Origin: Paenibacillus sp. J31TS4
GTDB taxonomy: Bacteria > Bacillota > Bacilli > Paenibacillales > NBRC-103111
Length of the DNA: 64,000 nt
Direction: 5' to 3'
Assembly: GCF_018403265.1 (NCBI RefSeq)
Contig: NZ_BOSI01000004.1
Coordinates: forward strand, 186,001 to 250,000
Shown here: positions 16,117 to 25,942 of the stretch, piece after piece
How the letters are laid out: the number at the start of each line of letters is the position of its first letter
Numbering within the stretch: position 1 is the stretch's first letter
The notes under the pieces: generated by a model
Told to the model about the DNA's origin: nothing
What the model saw: the letters and a program-made list of their open reading frames with translations, nothing else
The model's database searches: none
Position numbers and translations under genes: made by a program

Positions 16117-17376
16117 ATGCAGCTGTTCAAAAATCCCGCCTTTACCCGCTTGTTCCTCGCGAACTTCACCTCGCAGCTCGGCACGGTCGTCGGCACGATG
16201 GCGTTCGCCTTCTATCTGCTCGACCGGTTCAGCACCCGCCCGTTCTATGCGACGCTGGCGGAGCTCATGTACGCACTGCCGGCGCTAGCCGTCTTCCTGT
16301 TCACCGGCGTCTTCGCGGACCGGCTCGACCGCAAGAAAATCGCCGCCTACAGCGACTGGATCCGGGCCGCCTGCACGCTGCTCTTGATCGCCGCCGTATC
16401 GCTCGATTGGATCGCCACCGCCTTCGTGCTGCTCTTCCTGCGCAGCGCGGTCGCGAAATTTTTTGGCCCTGCCCAGATGGGGCTGCTGCAGGGCGTTCTC
16501 GGCACCGGCCAGTATGTGGAAGCCGCTGGGCTGAACCAGATGGTCGGAGGCCTGTTCATGCTGTTCGGCATGGGGCTCGGCTCGGCCGCCTATCACTTCC
16601 TCGGCATCCAAGGCGCGCTCCTCATCGACGCCGCCAGCTTCGTCGTCTCCGGCCTTCTCATCGCCCTCTGCCGATTCTCCCCCGAGGTCCGGCAGCCGAA
16701 CGGCCCTATACGCCTCCGACAGCTGCGTTTACGCGCTATTTCGGCCGATTTTGGTCAAGGGTGGGTCATCATCCGCCGGAACGCCCTTCTGCTCGCGATC
16801 ATCCTCGGCTATTTCCTGTTCGGGGCGATCGACGGCGTGTTCGCGGTGCTGCCGCTGTTCACGATGAAATACAAGCTGAGCCCGGACCATTACGAGCTGT
16901 ACGCCTCGCTTATCACCGTGTTCCTCGGGATCGGCTTCCTGATCGGCAGCGCGCTCGCCTCCCTGCTGATCAAGTCAACCTCCAAGCATGCGGTGCTGAT
17001 CGGCGGCCTTCTCCTGTCGGGCGTTCTGTCCATCGTCCTCGGCCTGATCGGCGACATGTGGCTGTATCTGTCGATCGTGCTCATCGTGGGCGTCGTTATC
17101 GCTCCTGTCAACGTCGTCCTCGGCGGCTGGGTGCCCGAGCTCGTCGACCCGGGCAGCATGGGACGCGTCAACGCATGGATGGAGCCGCTGCTTATGCTGG
17201 GCCAGTCGCTCGCCCTCGGCCTCATTGCTGTTGCCTATCCCGCTTATCTAACAATCGGCCTGCTGTACACGCTGCTCGGCCTCTGCATCCTTGCGGCCTG
17301 CCTCTATTACTGGCTCGTCCTCCCCTCGCTCGTCCGCCGGACGGCGGCCGCGGCGTGTGCCGCCGTTGAAGGGTGA
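16117..17376 (+). CDS. MFS efflux transporter (YfiS-like)
   Basis: A 419-residue major facilitator with about 12 predicted membrane helices and the cytoplasmic loop motif FADRLDRKK between helices 2 and 3, close to the macrolide-efflux/enterobactin-exporter branch (YfiS). It probably exports a hydrophobic drug or metabolite; the substrate is not indicated. GAGAAGGAG precedes the ATG. It forms an operon with the TetR gene. Confidence 0.9.
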   Translation: MQLFKNPAFTRLFLANFTSQLGTVVGTMAFAFYLLDRFSTRPFYATLAELMYALPALAVFLFTGVFADRLDRKKIAAYSDWIRAACTLLLIAAVSLDWIATAFVLLFLRSAVAKFFGPAQMGLLQGVLGTGQYVEAAGLNQMVGGLFMLFGMGLGSAAYHFLGIQGALLIDAASFVVSGLLIALCRFSPEVRQPNGPIRLRQLRLRAISADFGQGWVIIRRNALLLAIILGYFLFGAIDGVFAVLPLFTMKYKLSPDHYELYASLITVFLGIGFLIGSALASLLIKSTSKHAVLIGGLLLSGVLSIVLGLIGDMWLYLSIVLIVGVVIAPVNVVLGGWVPELVDPGSMGRVNAWMEPLLMLGQSLALGLIAVAYPAYLTIGLLYTLLGLCILAACLYYWLVLPSLVRRTAAAACAAVEG

Positions 17377-17406
17377 TCCGGGCGGCCGGATGCACGCGAC
17401 GGCATA

Positions 17407-17449
17407 AGAAAACCCGGAAAGGCTCTCGCGGAGAGCCCTTCCGGGTTTA
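17407..17449. terminator. Bidirectional terminator between the MFS gene and aguB
   Basis: AACCCGGAA and GGCTCTC pair with GAGAGCC and TTCCGGGTT in one long hairpin with a single internal mismatch; T-rich flanks on both strands serve the convergent genes. Confidence 0.85.
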
Positions 17450-17460
17450 TTGTTCGTTCC

Positions 17461-18336
<876 letters not shown>

Positions 18337-18438
18337 TAGCGTATCCCTTCTTTCTCGGTAAATGCGTAATCGGGCACATGCCCTTCTATCCTACCCGCCC
18401 AAGCGGCTGCCGTCAGCATACGAATTGCTGGAAAAGCT

Positions 18439-19473
18439 CTAGCGCGCGCCAGCCGCCATCTGCTGCGTCGTGCAGTGCACGTTGCCGCCCTCGCGGATGA
18501 TCGCCATCCCGTTCACCGTACGGATGCGCAGGTTAGGGAACGCCCGCTGCAGCGCCTCCTCGGCTAGACGGTCGGTTTCAGCCGCCTCTCCTCCGAACAC
18601 CGGCAGGATGATCCCGCCGTTGACGAAGTAGAAGTTCAAGTAGCTGAGGGTGAGCCGCTTGCCCTTGTAAAAGGTTTTGGGCGGCTGCTGGATCGGGAGC
18701 ACCTCGATCGGCCGCCCCTCGGCGTCTGTCGCTTCTCGCAGGATAGCCAGGTTCTCCTGGGTAATCGCGTAGTTCTCGTCCTCCGGGTCGTCGCACACCT
18801 GCATCAGCACCTTGCCGGGAGCGGCGAAGCAGGCGACGTTGTCGACATGCCCGTCCGTCTCGTCGCCGAACAGGCCGTTGTTCAGCCAGATAACCCGGCG
18901 GGCGCTCAAGTAGCGCGCGAGCTCCTCCTCGATCTGCTCCTGGCTCATCCCCTTGTTGCGATTCGGATTCAGGAGGCATTCGCGGGTCGTCAGTATTGTC
19001 CCCTCGCCATCCGAATGTATCGAGCCGCCCTCAAGGATGAGGGGAGCGTCGAAGCGGCGGATGCCGTAATGCTCGAGCAGCTGCGGCGCGACGGCGTCGT
19101 CGAGATCCCAGGGCGAATACTTGCCGCCCCATGCGTTGAACTGCCAGTTGATGCCGGCCACTTCACCCTCGGGAGTGGCGACGAACGTCGGACCGTTGTC
19201 CCGCAGCCAGGCATCGTTATGCGGAATCTGCAGGAATTCGATCCGTTCGCCCTCTCCGATATGACGGCGGGCCAGCTCCAGGTCGTCAGGGTTCACGACG
19301 ACGGCCACCGGCTCGAATTCGGCGATCGCCCGGATCGTCTCGGCGTAGCCTTGGCAGACGGCTTCATAATCCTCCGGGTAAACCATCGAATCCTGGACGG
19401 GCCAGGAAATCAGCGTTCTTGTATGCGGAGCCCATTCGGCGGGCATGGAAAACTTCAACTCACGTGGATACAT
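18439..19473 (-). CDS. aguA: Agmatine deiminase
   Basis: A 344-residue guanidino-modifying enzyme that turns agmatine into N-carbamoylputrescine. Motifs in order: MPAEWAPHTRTLISWP, NDAWLRDNGPTFV, LEGGSIHSDGEGT, GDETDGHVDN with the active His, and the C-terminal GGNVHCTTQQ with the nucleophilic Cys. The start at 19473 (MYPREL) has GTGAGAG about 8 nt upstream; an ATG five codons earlier is possible. First gene of the agu pair. Confidence 0.95.
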   Translation of the reverse strand: MYPRELKFSMPAEWAPHTRTLISWPVQDSMVYPEDYEAVCQGYAETIRAIAEFEPVAVVVNPDDLELARRHIGEGERIEFLQIPHNDAWLRDNGPTFVATPEGEVAGINWQFNAWGGKYSPWDLDDAVAPQLLEHYGIRRFDAPLILEGGSIHSDGEGTILTTRECLLNPNRNKGMSQEQIEEELARYLSARRVIWLNNGLFGDETDGHVDNVACFAAPGKVLMQVCDDPEDENYAITQENLAILREATDAEGRPIEVLPIQQPPKTFYKGKRLTLSYLNFYFVNGGIILPVFGGEAAETDRLAEEALQRAFPNLRIRTVNGMAIIREGGNVHCTTQQMAAGAR

Positions 19474-19627
19474 GCAGGCATCTCTCACTTTATCTAGGGT
19501 TTCCTACATCATATACCAAAAGCCCCCGTCTCTCAATGAGCGGCCCCGTCCCCCGCGTCTCCGGCCGCCCCGCGGTGCATAGGCTAGAAAGAAGCATCTT
19601 CATTCCCGACAGAAAGGCGGACGGCCG

Positions 19628-20251
19628 ATGACGGTTTACCAGCGGCCTGCCCTCGTGCAGGTGCATCCTTACCATGCCGGCGTGATACGCATCGACACGC
19701 CGGTGGTCAGCGGACTGGCGCATGCCCCTGCGCAGGCGGCTATCAACCGCACGCTGCGCCTCGAGACGAACCGATTGATCGACAAGCAGCGCCAGACGCA
19801 GAGCGGCACGCTGCAAGTGATGGACGGGCATTTTGAGGTGAAGACCAACGAGCGCGGCCTGCTCAGCTTCCTCTTGTCCAATTCGGCCTATTCGGCCCCG
19901 ATGGCCCACGGCTTCACCGCCGCCAAGTCGCTGACGTTCGACAATGCCACCGGCCGCGTCTACACGCTGGCGGAGCTGTTCAAGCCGGGCGCCGATTATG
20001 TCGGGGCGATCTCGGCTCTGATCGCCGCCCAGATCAAGCGGCGGGACCTCCCTCTCCTGAACGGGTTCACGGCGATTCGCCCGGACCAGTCGTTCTATCT
20101 GGCAGACAAAGCGCTCGTCGTCTACTTTGAGCTGTACGAAATTACGCCCTACTACGTCGGTTTCCCCATGTTCCCTATCTCCGTCTACGACCTCCAGTCT
20201 CTCTATGCCGATCCCGGGCCTCTCTCCACCTTGGCGGTCGACATTGCCTGA
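19628..20251 (+). CDS. DUF4163/DUF3298 domain protein (RsiV-like extracytoplasmic fold)
   Basis: A 207-residue protein with no signal peptide, made of a DUF4163-like N-terminal part (residues about 15-90, PVVSGLAHAPAQAAINRTLR) and a DUF3298-like C-terminal part (AHGFTAAKSLTFDNATGRVY, then FYLADKALVVYFELYEITPYYVG). This domain pair forms the sensing part of anti-sigma factors such as RsiV and of PdaC-type wall enzymes. Here it stands alone without a membrane helix, so its role is unclear. AAAGGCGG precedes the ATG. Confidence 0.82.
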   Translation: MTVYQRPALVQVHPYHAGVIRIDTPVVSGLAHAPAQAAINRTLRLETNRLIDKQRQTQSGTLQVMDGHFEVKTNERGLLSFLLSNSAYSAPMAHGFTAAKSLTFDNATGRVYTLAELFKPGADYVGAISALIAAQIKRRDLPLLNGFTAIRPDQSFYLADKALVVYFELYEITPYYVGFPMFPISVYDLQSLYADPGPLSTLAVDIA

Positions 20252-20280
20252 ACGTATGGATTGGAGCGGAGCCCAGAAAC

Positions 20281-20331
20281 GAAAGAAGAGCCGACCCGCC
20301 GGCGTGGCGCCTAACGGATCGGCTTCTTTCC
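20281..20331. terminator. Bidirectional terminator between convergent genes
   Basis: AAAGAAG..AGCCGA pairs with TCGGCTTCTTT across a GC-rich loop; serves the DUF3298 gene and the YflT/YsnF-type gene, which end 51 and 106 bp apart around it. Confidence 0.7.
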
Positions 20332-20357
20332 TGTATCGTTCGGCCGCCGGCTTGCCG

Positions 20358-21587
20358 TCAGCGGCTCGTGTAACGGTCGCGGATTTCGCCCGAAAGCTTC
20401 TCGCGCTCCGCGTCGTTCTGCTCCTCCACATAGTCCGGATTATCCTGGAACCCGGTCCCGTTGTAATCCAGGCTGCCGTCCGCTGTCGGCCGCGTGCCGC
20501 CGTAGAGACCCTTGTCCTTCGCCGAATCCTTTAGCGGGGCCTCTCCTTCCCGGCGAGCTTCAAACTCCGGGCTGCCCGCCCCCGAGCCGGTCATCCGGGC
20601 GTCGCCGGACCGCTCGACGTGAGCCTCTTCGCGCTTCACCGTATCGTGCACCTGTTCGGTGTCGCGAACCTCGCGCTTGCCGATGGACACTTCACCGGTC
20701 ACGACCTGGTGCTTGTCCACGTCGACCCGTTCCTCGCTGACCGGAATCCGGATCGTCTCGTCCTCCCCGATCGGCGCTCCGTCCGTTTCGCCGTCCCGTA
20801 CGCTATGCCGTTCGATGACGACTTCTTCCCGGGTGACCGGAACGTTAATCGTCTTCTCCTCCTCTACGACATCCTTATGGACGGTGACTTCCCCTGTCTG
20901 AACCCGCTCCTTGTCTACATCGAGCCGCTCCTCACGCAGACGGAGCGAGCGGTCCGAACGGTCGTCGTCCAGTCTGCCATCGTCGAGGCGGCTGCTGTGG
21001 TCGAGCCGCTCCCGTGAGGTCACATCGGTCTGCGTGCCGGTGAGTTGCTCTCCTCGGGCGAGGTGTTCTCTATCCGCCGGCTCGTCGTCATACATCGACG
21101 CGTTCAGCGAATGGTTCTGCCGGAAGGCGCTGTAGACGCCGCGGTCGCGGCTCGCATCCGAATCGACCATGACGAGGATTTTGCCGTCGTTCACATAGGA
21201 TTCGTAATGCTTGGCCTCCTCCTCCGGAATGCCGAGGCCGACGAGGCCGCCTACCAGGCCGCCCGTTCCCGCTCCCACCGCCGCTCCCGTCAGGGTAGCT
21301 GCGATCGGGCCGGCCGCGACGATCGGGCCGATGCCCGGAATCGCCAGAGCGCCGATGCCGGCGAGCAGCCCCGTCAAGCCGCCCAGCAAGCCGCCGGTCG
21401 CCGCGCCGGTGGCTACCCCCTCGGGCGCTTTCGTGCCGGTTTCGTCACTGATATTCGATACGTCTCCTTTATTCTTCGCGATCACGGAAATATCATCGGT
21501 CGAGAAGCCTTGGCGCTTCAGTTCCTCAATCGCCTGGGTCGCTTCATGTTCGGTATCAAAGACGCCTACAATTTTTTTGTTTTCCAT
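20358..21587 (-). CDS. General stress protein, YflT domain plus YsnF/AvaK (DUF2382) domain
   Basis: A 409-residue protein. Residues 1-60 form a YflT/GSP17M-type domain (KKIVGVFDTEHEATQAIEEL). A glycine/alanine-rich hydrophobic stretch (about 70-140) with GxxxG-like repeats follows, suggesting membrane insertion or aggregation. The C-terminal half carries two DUF2382-type repeats (LRLREERLDVDKERVQTGEV and IRIPVSEERVDVDKHQVVTG). The tail is acidic and repetitive. A SigB promoter precedes it, so it belongs to the general stress response; biochemical role unknown. AAAGGAGG supports the start at 21587, 19 codons inside the longest frame. Confidence 0.9.
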   Translation of the reverse strand: MENKKIVGVFDTEHEATQAIEELKRQGFSTDDISVIAKNKGDVSNISDETGTKAPEGVATGAATGGLLGGLTGLLAGIGALAIPGIGPIVAAGPIAATLTGAAVGAGTGGLVGGLVGLGIPEEEAKHYESYVNDGKILVMVDSDASRDRGVYSAFRQNHSLNASMYDDEPADREHLARGEQLTGTQTDVTSRERLDHSSRLDDGRLDDDRSDRSLRLREERLDVDKERVQTGEVTVHKDVVEEEKTINVPVTREEVVIERHSVRDGETDGAPIGEDETIRIPVSEERVDVDKHQVVTGEVSIGKREVRDTEQVHDTVKREEAHVERSGDARMTGSGAGSPEFEARREGEAPLKDSAKDKGLYGGTRPTADGSLDYNGTGFQDNPDYVEEQNDAEREKLSGEIRDRYTSR

Positions 21588-21658
21588 CGTCACTGCCTCC
21601 TTTAAGTTTCTGCAAACTCTCTGGTTGGTAGGAATATGGGACAAGTGCCTCTTCTTTT

Positions 21659-21683
21659 TTACCCGTTGATTCTTCTTTTAAAC
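21659..21683 (-). promoter_or_regulatory. SigB-type promoter of the YflT/YsnF gene
   Basis: Minus strand GTTTAA (21678-21683), 13 bp spacer, GGGTAA (21659-21664): a nearly exact SigB consensus 72 bp before the start codon. Confidence 0.85.
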
Positions 21684-21856
21684 GCAAGCAAAAGGAGCGC
21701 TATTCCTCAAGCTTGCAAGGAAGCGCCCATCGTCTGAACGGATTTTCATTTGATAAAAAGGCATCTGCACGGGTTTGCTGCGACGCCATTAGGACCCTGT
21801 CCCTCTGCCCTGCCGGCTTCGCTCCGTGGAGCTGAGCTGCTCCTGTCTGAGCGGCG

Positions 21857-22030
21857 CTATACTTTCAGCAGCCGACGCACTTCCTCCTCGAGCTTCGGAT
21901 CGTCCAGGAGCAGGCCGTTCTCCAGCCAGCATGCGATGCAGCTGTCCTCTGTAGCGCATTCATCCGATTTGCGGCACGGATAGCAATATTGGGCCAGGTT
22001 GCGGGTGATAATCGTATGAAGGTCGTTCAT
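21857..22030 (-). CDS. 57-residue Cys-rich protein
   Basis: A small frame starting MNDLHTIITRNLAQYCYPCR with five cysteines at 16, 19, 25, 31 and 34, that is C-x2-C-x5-C-x5-C-x2-C, then an acidic helical tail (DDPKLEEEVRRLLKV). GGAGG lies 8 nt before the ATG. The spacing suggests a bound metal or an Fe-S cluster. I do not recognise the family. An Fnr-like box and promoter lie upstream, which fits a redox or low-oxygen role. It is monocistronic. Confidence 0.72.
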   Translation of the reverse strand: MNDLHTIITRNLAQYCYPCRKSDECATEDSCIACWLENGLLLDDPKLEEEVRRLLKV

Positions 22031-22166
22031 GGGTAGGTCCTCCTTATTCCCAGCAGGCCTTTCATGGGTCCGCTCGGTTCAGGCAGCCAGCCGGCACACG
22101 GCTGAATTCGCCAGCCACGGCGTACGGTTCTTGCCGGATCGGGTCGACCGGCTTCCTATAGGATAA

Positions 22167-22210
22167 AGCATACCAGCGGCACACGGCCGAACAATGTGAT
22201 ATTTTTCACT
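22167..22210 (-). promoter_or_regulatory. Promoter with Fnr/Crp-like box centred at about -41.5
   Basis: Minus strand AGTGA-N6-TCACA (22195-22210) differs in one base from the consensus TGTGA-N6-TCACA. Downstream lie TTGTTC (22189-22194), 16 bp and TATGCT (22167-22172). With a start site near 22161 the box centre falls at about -41.5, the usual place for activation by Fnr-type regulators. Confidence 0.55.
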
Positions 22211-22259
22211 TATAGAGCGAACAGATATGACAATCGTATGAACCAGCCGCCGGCTGACG

Positions 22260-22757
22260 CTACCCGTTCGGACGGCCGGCGGTCAGGCCGGGGGCGAGGG
22301 AGACCAGCCGGACACCCAGGCGCCGGGACAGAGCGGCGGCCCCTTCCTGCATGACCTGCTCGTGGTTCCATAGAAAGGCCGGGCGCAGGAGCGGCGCCAG
22401 CGCGTTCATCCAGCGCTTCTTGGTGCACACCTCCCACTCGTACCGCAGCACGGTGGCGTCACCTTCCTGCGTCAGGCTGCAGCTTCCCGTCCCTTCCAAA
22501 TGCCCGCTCGCCCGGATCTCCAGCAGCGCAGGGCGCTCCATCCGCACGATGGTCGACAGGAAAGCGAGCTTGTACCCGAGGCGGGTGCGGAATACGGACT
22601 CGTATCGCGTACCGATAGCCGCCGGTCCTTCGCCGGCGAGCCGACGGATCGTGACGCCCTTCCATTCATTCCTCTCCGGCCTGCCTGTCAGCAGCTCCCA
22701 GATTTCCTCCCGCGCGGCCTCCAGCTTCCAAGTCGTGACCAACCGGTACCGTTCCAT
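22260..22757 (-). CDS. SRPBCC (START/polyketide cyclase-like) superfamily protein
   Basis: A 165-residue protein with the helix-grip pattern (residues 1-25 WKLEAAREEIWELLT, hydrophobic strands, then a long C-terminal helix with HEQVMQEGAAALSRRLG). Such proteins bind hydrophobic ligands; no specific reaction is indicated. The ribosome site is GGGAGAGG-like. It lies alone between the Cys-rich gene and a gene-free stretch. Confidence 0.78.
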   Translation of the reverse strand: MERYRLVTTWKLEAAREEIWELLTGRPERNEWKGVTIRRLAGEGPAAIGTRYESVFRTRLGYKLAFLSTIVRMERPALLEIRASGHLEGTGSCSLTQEGDATVLRYEWEVCTKKRWMNALAPLLRPAFLWNHEQVMQEGAAALSRRLGVRLVSLAPGLTAGRPNG

Positions 22758-23232
22758 TCCTCTCCCCCTCTCCCGTTTTTCCGTTGTCTAGTTAATAACC
22801 GCATTGGATACTTTTGATTGCGATTTTTATAGCGGGGCTGCTGTGGGAGTGGATAGGCATTGGATGGGACGTTCGATGGGCCATTTGTCGGGGCATTGGA
22901 TGTGGCACTTAATGTGGGGGAGCGGAGAGTAAGTCGGATTCGATGGAGGACTTTCTCGCGGAAGGCCACTGGCAGAGCTAAGCAGCGCGAGGCCTACGGG
23001 CGTTTGGCAGGGTTTGAGAGGTCATCCGTATACTTGGAAACGGCAACATTGAGTATTACCAAGTAATACCTACGTTGACTTATACCTTTCCAGCTCGATC
23101 TCATCCAGAGTATTGCTGCTCGGAACCAGGAGATGAGCCTTCCAGCCAAAAAGTGTCGCTCTACCAGGACAGGAGGCCCGACTGCTCATCCCCAAAATGC
23201 GGGCGGACTCCCTTGCCCCGCCAGGCTTGTTG
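22758..23232. other. Gene-free stretch with degenerate short repeats
   Basis: About 475 bp with no supported gene. Near 22855-22920 a GGCATTGGATG-like phrase recurs imperfectly, giving Thr/Asn/Pro-rich shadow frames. No tRNA, T-box or riboswitch fold was recognised. Confidence 0.5.
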
Positions 23233-23261
23233 TTGTCGGCTCCCCGGCATGGGACTATAAT
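23233..23261 (+). promoter_or_regulatory. SigA-type promoter of patA
   Basis: TTGTCG (23233-23238), 17 bp spacer, TATAAT (23256-23261). The leader of about 95 nt to the start codon is GC-rich and can form hairpins. Confidence 0.6.
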
Positions 23262-23360
23262 GAAAAGATCGAACCGGGCCCCTGCGAGTGGGGTCCGCCG
23301 GAAGGAGCCGGCCCTCCGGTCGGCATCTCCGATTCCATCAGACGAAGGATGAAGCAAGCC

Positions 23361-24515
23361 ATGGAGCATTTAATCAACGAACGCGTGCAGGACATCCAAA
23401 TCAGCGGCATCCGCAAAATTGCCAACCTCGTGGCGCAGTACCCCGACGCCCTCTCCCTGACGATCGGGCAGCCGGACTTTCCGACGCCGCAGCATATCCT
23501 CGAGGCCGCCCACCGGGCGGTCGACGCCGGCAAGACGGTCTATACGCCGAATCCCGGCCTGCCCGAGCTGCGCGAGGCGGCATCCGCCTTCGTCAAGGCC
23601 AAGTATGGGCTCTCCTACGCGAGTGCCGATGAGATCATCGTCACGAACGGGGCCAGCCAAGCGCTGGACATCGCCCTCCGCACGATCGTGAAGCCGGGCG
23701 ACGAGGTAATTCTGCCCGGCCCGATCTATCCGGGCTACGAGCCGCTCATCCGGCTGGCCGGAGGCGTTCCCGTCTACGTGGACACGCGCCCGAGCGGCTT
23801 CAAGCTGACCGCCGAACGGATCGCCCCCCATTTGACCGAGCGGACCAAAGCGGTTATTCTCGGCTACCCGTCCAATCCGACGGGACGGGTGCTATCGCCC
23901 GGGGAGCTAGCGGACATCGCCCGGCTGCTGGAGAGCCGGGAGCTGTTCGTCCTCTCCGACGAAATCTACAGCGAGCTGCTGTACGAGGGTGTACACACTT
24001 CGATCGCCGCTCTGCCCGGCATGCGGGAGAAGACGATTGTGATCAACGGCCTGTCCAAATCGCATTCGATGACCGGCTGGCGGATCGGCTTTACGTTCGC
24101 GCCCGCGGCCATCACCCGCCATATGGTGAAGGTGCATCAGTACAACGTCACCTGCGCCAGCTCGATCAGCCAGTACGCGGCGCTCGAGGCATTGACGGCC
24201 GGCATCGACGACGCCGTTCTGATGCGCGAGGCGTATCGCCAACGGCGGGACTACGTCTTCGACCGGCTGACCGCGATGGGCATGCCGCTTGAGAAGCCGG
24301 AAGGCGCCTTTTACCTGTTCCCGTCCATCGAGCAGTTCGGTCTCCCGTCCATGGACTTTGCGATGCGGCTGCTGGACGAGCAGCGCGTCGCCGTCGTCCC
24401 GGGAGATGCCTTCTCCGTGTACGGGGAAGGCTATATCCGGATTTCCTACGCGTACGCCCAGCACGTGCTGGAGCGGGGACTCGACCGGCTCGAGGCGTTC
24501 CTCCGCACCCTCTAG
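23361..24515 (+). CDS. patA: N-acetyl-LL-diaminopimelate aminotransferase
   Basis: A 384-residue fold-type I PLP aminotransferase. The start MEHLINERVQDIQISGIRK matches that of Bacillus PatA, and GAAGG lies at good spacing, so longer upstream frames are dropped. It shows LTIGQPDFPTP, YPSNPTG and the PLP lysine in NGLSKSHSMTGWRIGF. It makes N-acetyl-diaminopimelate from N-acetyl-2-amino-6-oxopimelate in the acetylase branch of lysine and peptidoglycan precursor synthesis. dapL and dapH lie just downstream on the opposite strand. Confidence 0.93.
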   Translation: MEHLINERVQDIQISGIRKIANLVAQYPDALSLTIGQPDFPTPQHILEAAHRAVDAGKTVYTPNPGLPELREAASAFVKAKYGLSYASADEIIVTNGASQALDIALRTIVKPGDEVILPGPIYPGYEPLIRLAGGVPVYVDTRPSGFKLTAERIAPHLTERTKAVILGYPSNPTGRVLSPGELADIARLLESRELFVLSDEIYSELLYEGVHTSIAALPGMREKTIVINGLSKSHSMTGWRIGFTFAPAAITRHMVKVHQYNVTCASSISQYAALEALTAGIDDAVLMREAYRQRRDYVFDRLTAMGMPLEKPEGAFYLFPSIEQFGLPSMDFAMRLLDEQRVAVVPGDAFSVYGEGYIRISYAYAQHVLERGLDRLEAFLRTL

Positions 24516-24572
24516 ACTGTTCCGGCGCAGCGGCTAGTCCCGCCCGCCGATCCCTCGTTTCCCACCAACAAC

Positions 24573-24612
24573 AAAGCTCCCTGTCCGCATTCCTATGCAG
24601 ACAGGGAGCTTT
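24573..24612. terminator. Bidirectional terminator between patA and dapL
   Basis: A perfect 13-bp stem (AAAGCTCCCTGTC/GACAGGGAGCTTT) with a 14-nt loop that is itself partly self-complementary; serves both convergent genes. Confidence 0.88.
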
Positions 24613-24666
24613 GCTCGTTCGGGGGCGCTGCCGCCAGGCTGCCGGCCGTTCAGCCGAGCAGGCGGT

Positions 24667-25803
24667 CTATTGCGCCTTCCATTTGAAATAATCGGTGACG
24701 ACGCGCACGGCGACGTCGATCGCTCCTTCGTCCGGCTCGAGCTTCGCGTGGTGAAGCCCGTACGGCGTATCGACGCCGAGCCAGAACATGAAGCCGGGAA
24801 TCCGCTCGAGGAAATACCCGAAGTCCTCGCCGGTCATCGCTTCCGTGCACTCAAGGAGCTGCACATCATCCCGCTGCCCCAGCCAGTCCATGAATTCCCG
24901 GGTGACGGCAGCTTCGTTGAATACCTGCATGTAGGTCGAGCCGTAATCGATCTCGGCTTGGCAGGCAAAGCCCGTCTCGATGCCCGCAACGAGCGCTTCG
25001 ATCCGGCTCTTGATGAGCTTCATCGTCTCCGCGGACAGCGTGCGGATCGTTCCCTCCAGCCGGGCCTTCTCGGCGATGATGTTCTGCTTGGTGCCGCCCG
25101 TAATCTTGCCGATCGTAATGACCGCGGGGTCGAGCGGATCGATGTTGCGCGAGAGGATCGTCTGCAGCTGGCCGACCAGCTGGCAGGCGGCGACCACCAT
25201 GTCGTTCGATCGGTGCGGATAGGCCGCGTGGCCACCCTTGCCCGTCAGGTCGATGAACAGCTCCGACGTGTTGGCGAACAAGATGCCGTGCTTCGTCGCG
25301 ATCGTGCCAACCGGGTATTCCGGCGCGATGTGAAGCGAGACCATCTGATCCGGCATCCAGTCCGCGAGCTCCTCGCTCGCCAGCATCGGCTCGGCGCCGC
25401 CCGGGCCTTCCTCCGCAGGCTGGAACAGCACGATCAGATCGTCGCGGATCGGCTCCCGCACGATCTCCGTCACGATGCCGAGCCCGATCGTCATGTGCAA
25501 ATCGTGGCCGCAGGCATGCATGTAGCCGGGATGCGTAGATGGGAACGAATAGCTCGTCTCCTCCGAAATCGGCAGCCCGTCCATGTCGGCCCGGTAGCCG
25601 AAGCGGCGGCGGGAATCGGTTCCCTTGATCCGGACGAGGATCCCCGTCCGCCAGGTGCGGATCTCCAGCCGCTCCTGCGGCAGCGTCGCGAGATAGTCCA
25701 GCAGGTACCGCTGGGTTTTGACTTCCTGAAAGCCCGGCTCGGGAATCTGATGCAGATCCCGGCGGATGCGAATCAGCGGATGAAGCGTGGCTTCGTTGCT
25801 CAT
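24667..25803 (-). CDS. dapL: N-acetyldiaminopimelate deacetylase
   Basis: A 378-residue M20-family metallopeptidase-fold deacetylase. Motifs: [51 protein letters not shown] and the C-terminal [15 protein letters not shown]. Within this neighbourhood (dapH upstream, patA convergent) it is the DapL (YkuR) enzyme that frees LL-diaminopimelate from its acetyl group. AGGGGGAG precedes the ATG. A terminator stands between it and dapH, so read-through or its own promoter must supply part of its transcript. Confidence 0.93.
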   Translation of the reverse strand: MSNEATLHPLIRIRRDLHQIPEPGFQEVKTQRYLLDYLATLPQERLEIRTWRTGILVRIKGTDSRRRFGYRADMDGLPISEETSYSFPSTHPGYMHACGHDLHMTIGLGIVTEIVREPIRDDLIVLFQPAEEGPGGAEPMLASEELADWMPDQMVSLHIAPEYPVGTIATKHGILFANTSELFIDLTGKGGHAAYPHRSNDMVVAACQLVGQLQTILSRNIDPLDPAVITIGKITGGTKQNIIAEKARLEGTIRTLSAETMKLIKSRIEALVAGIETGFACQAEIDYGSTYMQVFNEAAVTREFMDWLGQRDDVQLLECTEAMTGEDFGYFLERIPGFMFWLGVDTPYGLHHAKLEPDEGAIDVAVRVVTDYFKWKAQ

Positions 25804-25893
25804 CGTATGGACTCCCCCTAACCCTCTCCCGTTCTCCGGGGACGGGCTCCTTAATAGAACCTACCGGCGGAGGAGGCTCGCGCCGCCTTCGCC

Positions 25894-25919
25894 AAAAAGC
25901 CCGGCAATGGCTGCCGGGC
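25894..25919 (-). terminator. Terminator-like hairpin after dapH
   Basis: Minus strand GCCCGGCA/TGCCGGGC with a 5-nt loop and five following T residues, 24 bp after the dapH stop. Confidence 0.75.
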
Positions 25920-25942
25920 CTGTCCTCCCGCCTGACGGCCTC

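Noticed and set aside
22688-22969. A Thr/Asn/Pro-repeat protein on the minus strand
   Set aside because: The repeat is due to a degenerate short DNA repeat, there is no ribosome site, and it overlaps the start of the SRPBCC gene.
23000-23350. Possible T-box or lysine riboswitch before patA
   Set aside because: I could not find the T-box sequence or the lysine element core; a plain SigA promoter explains expression.
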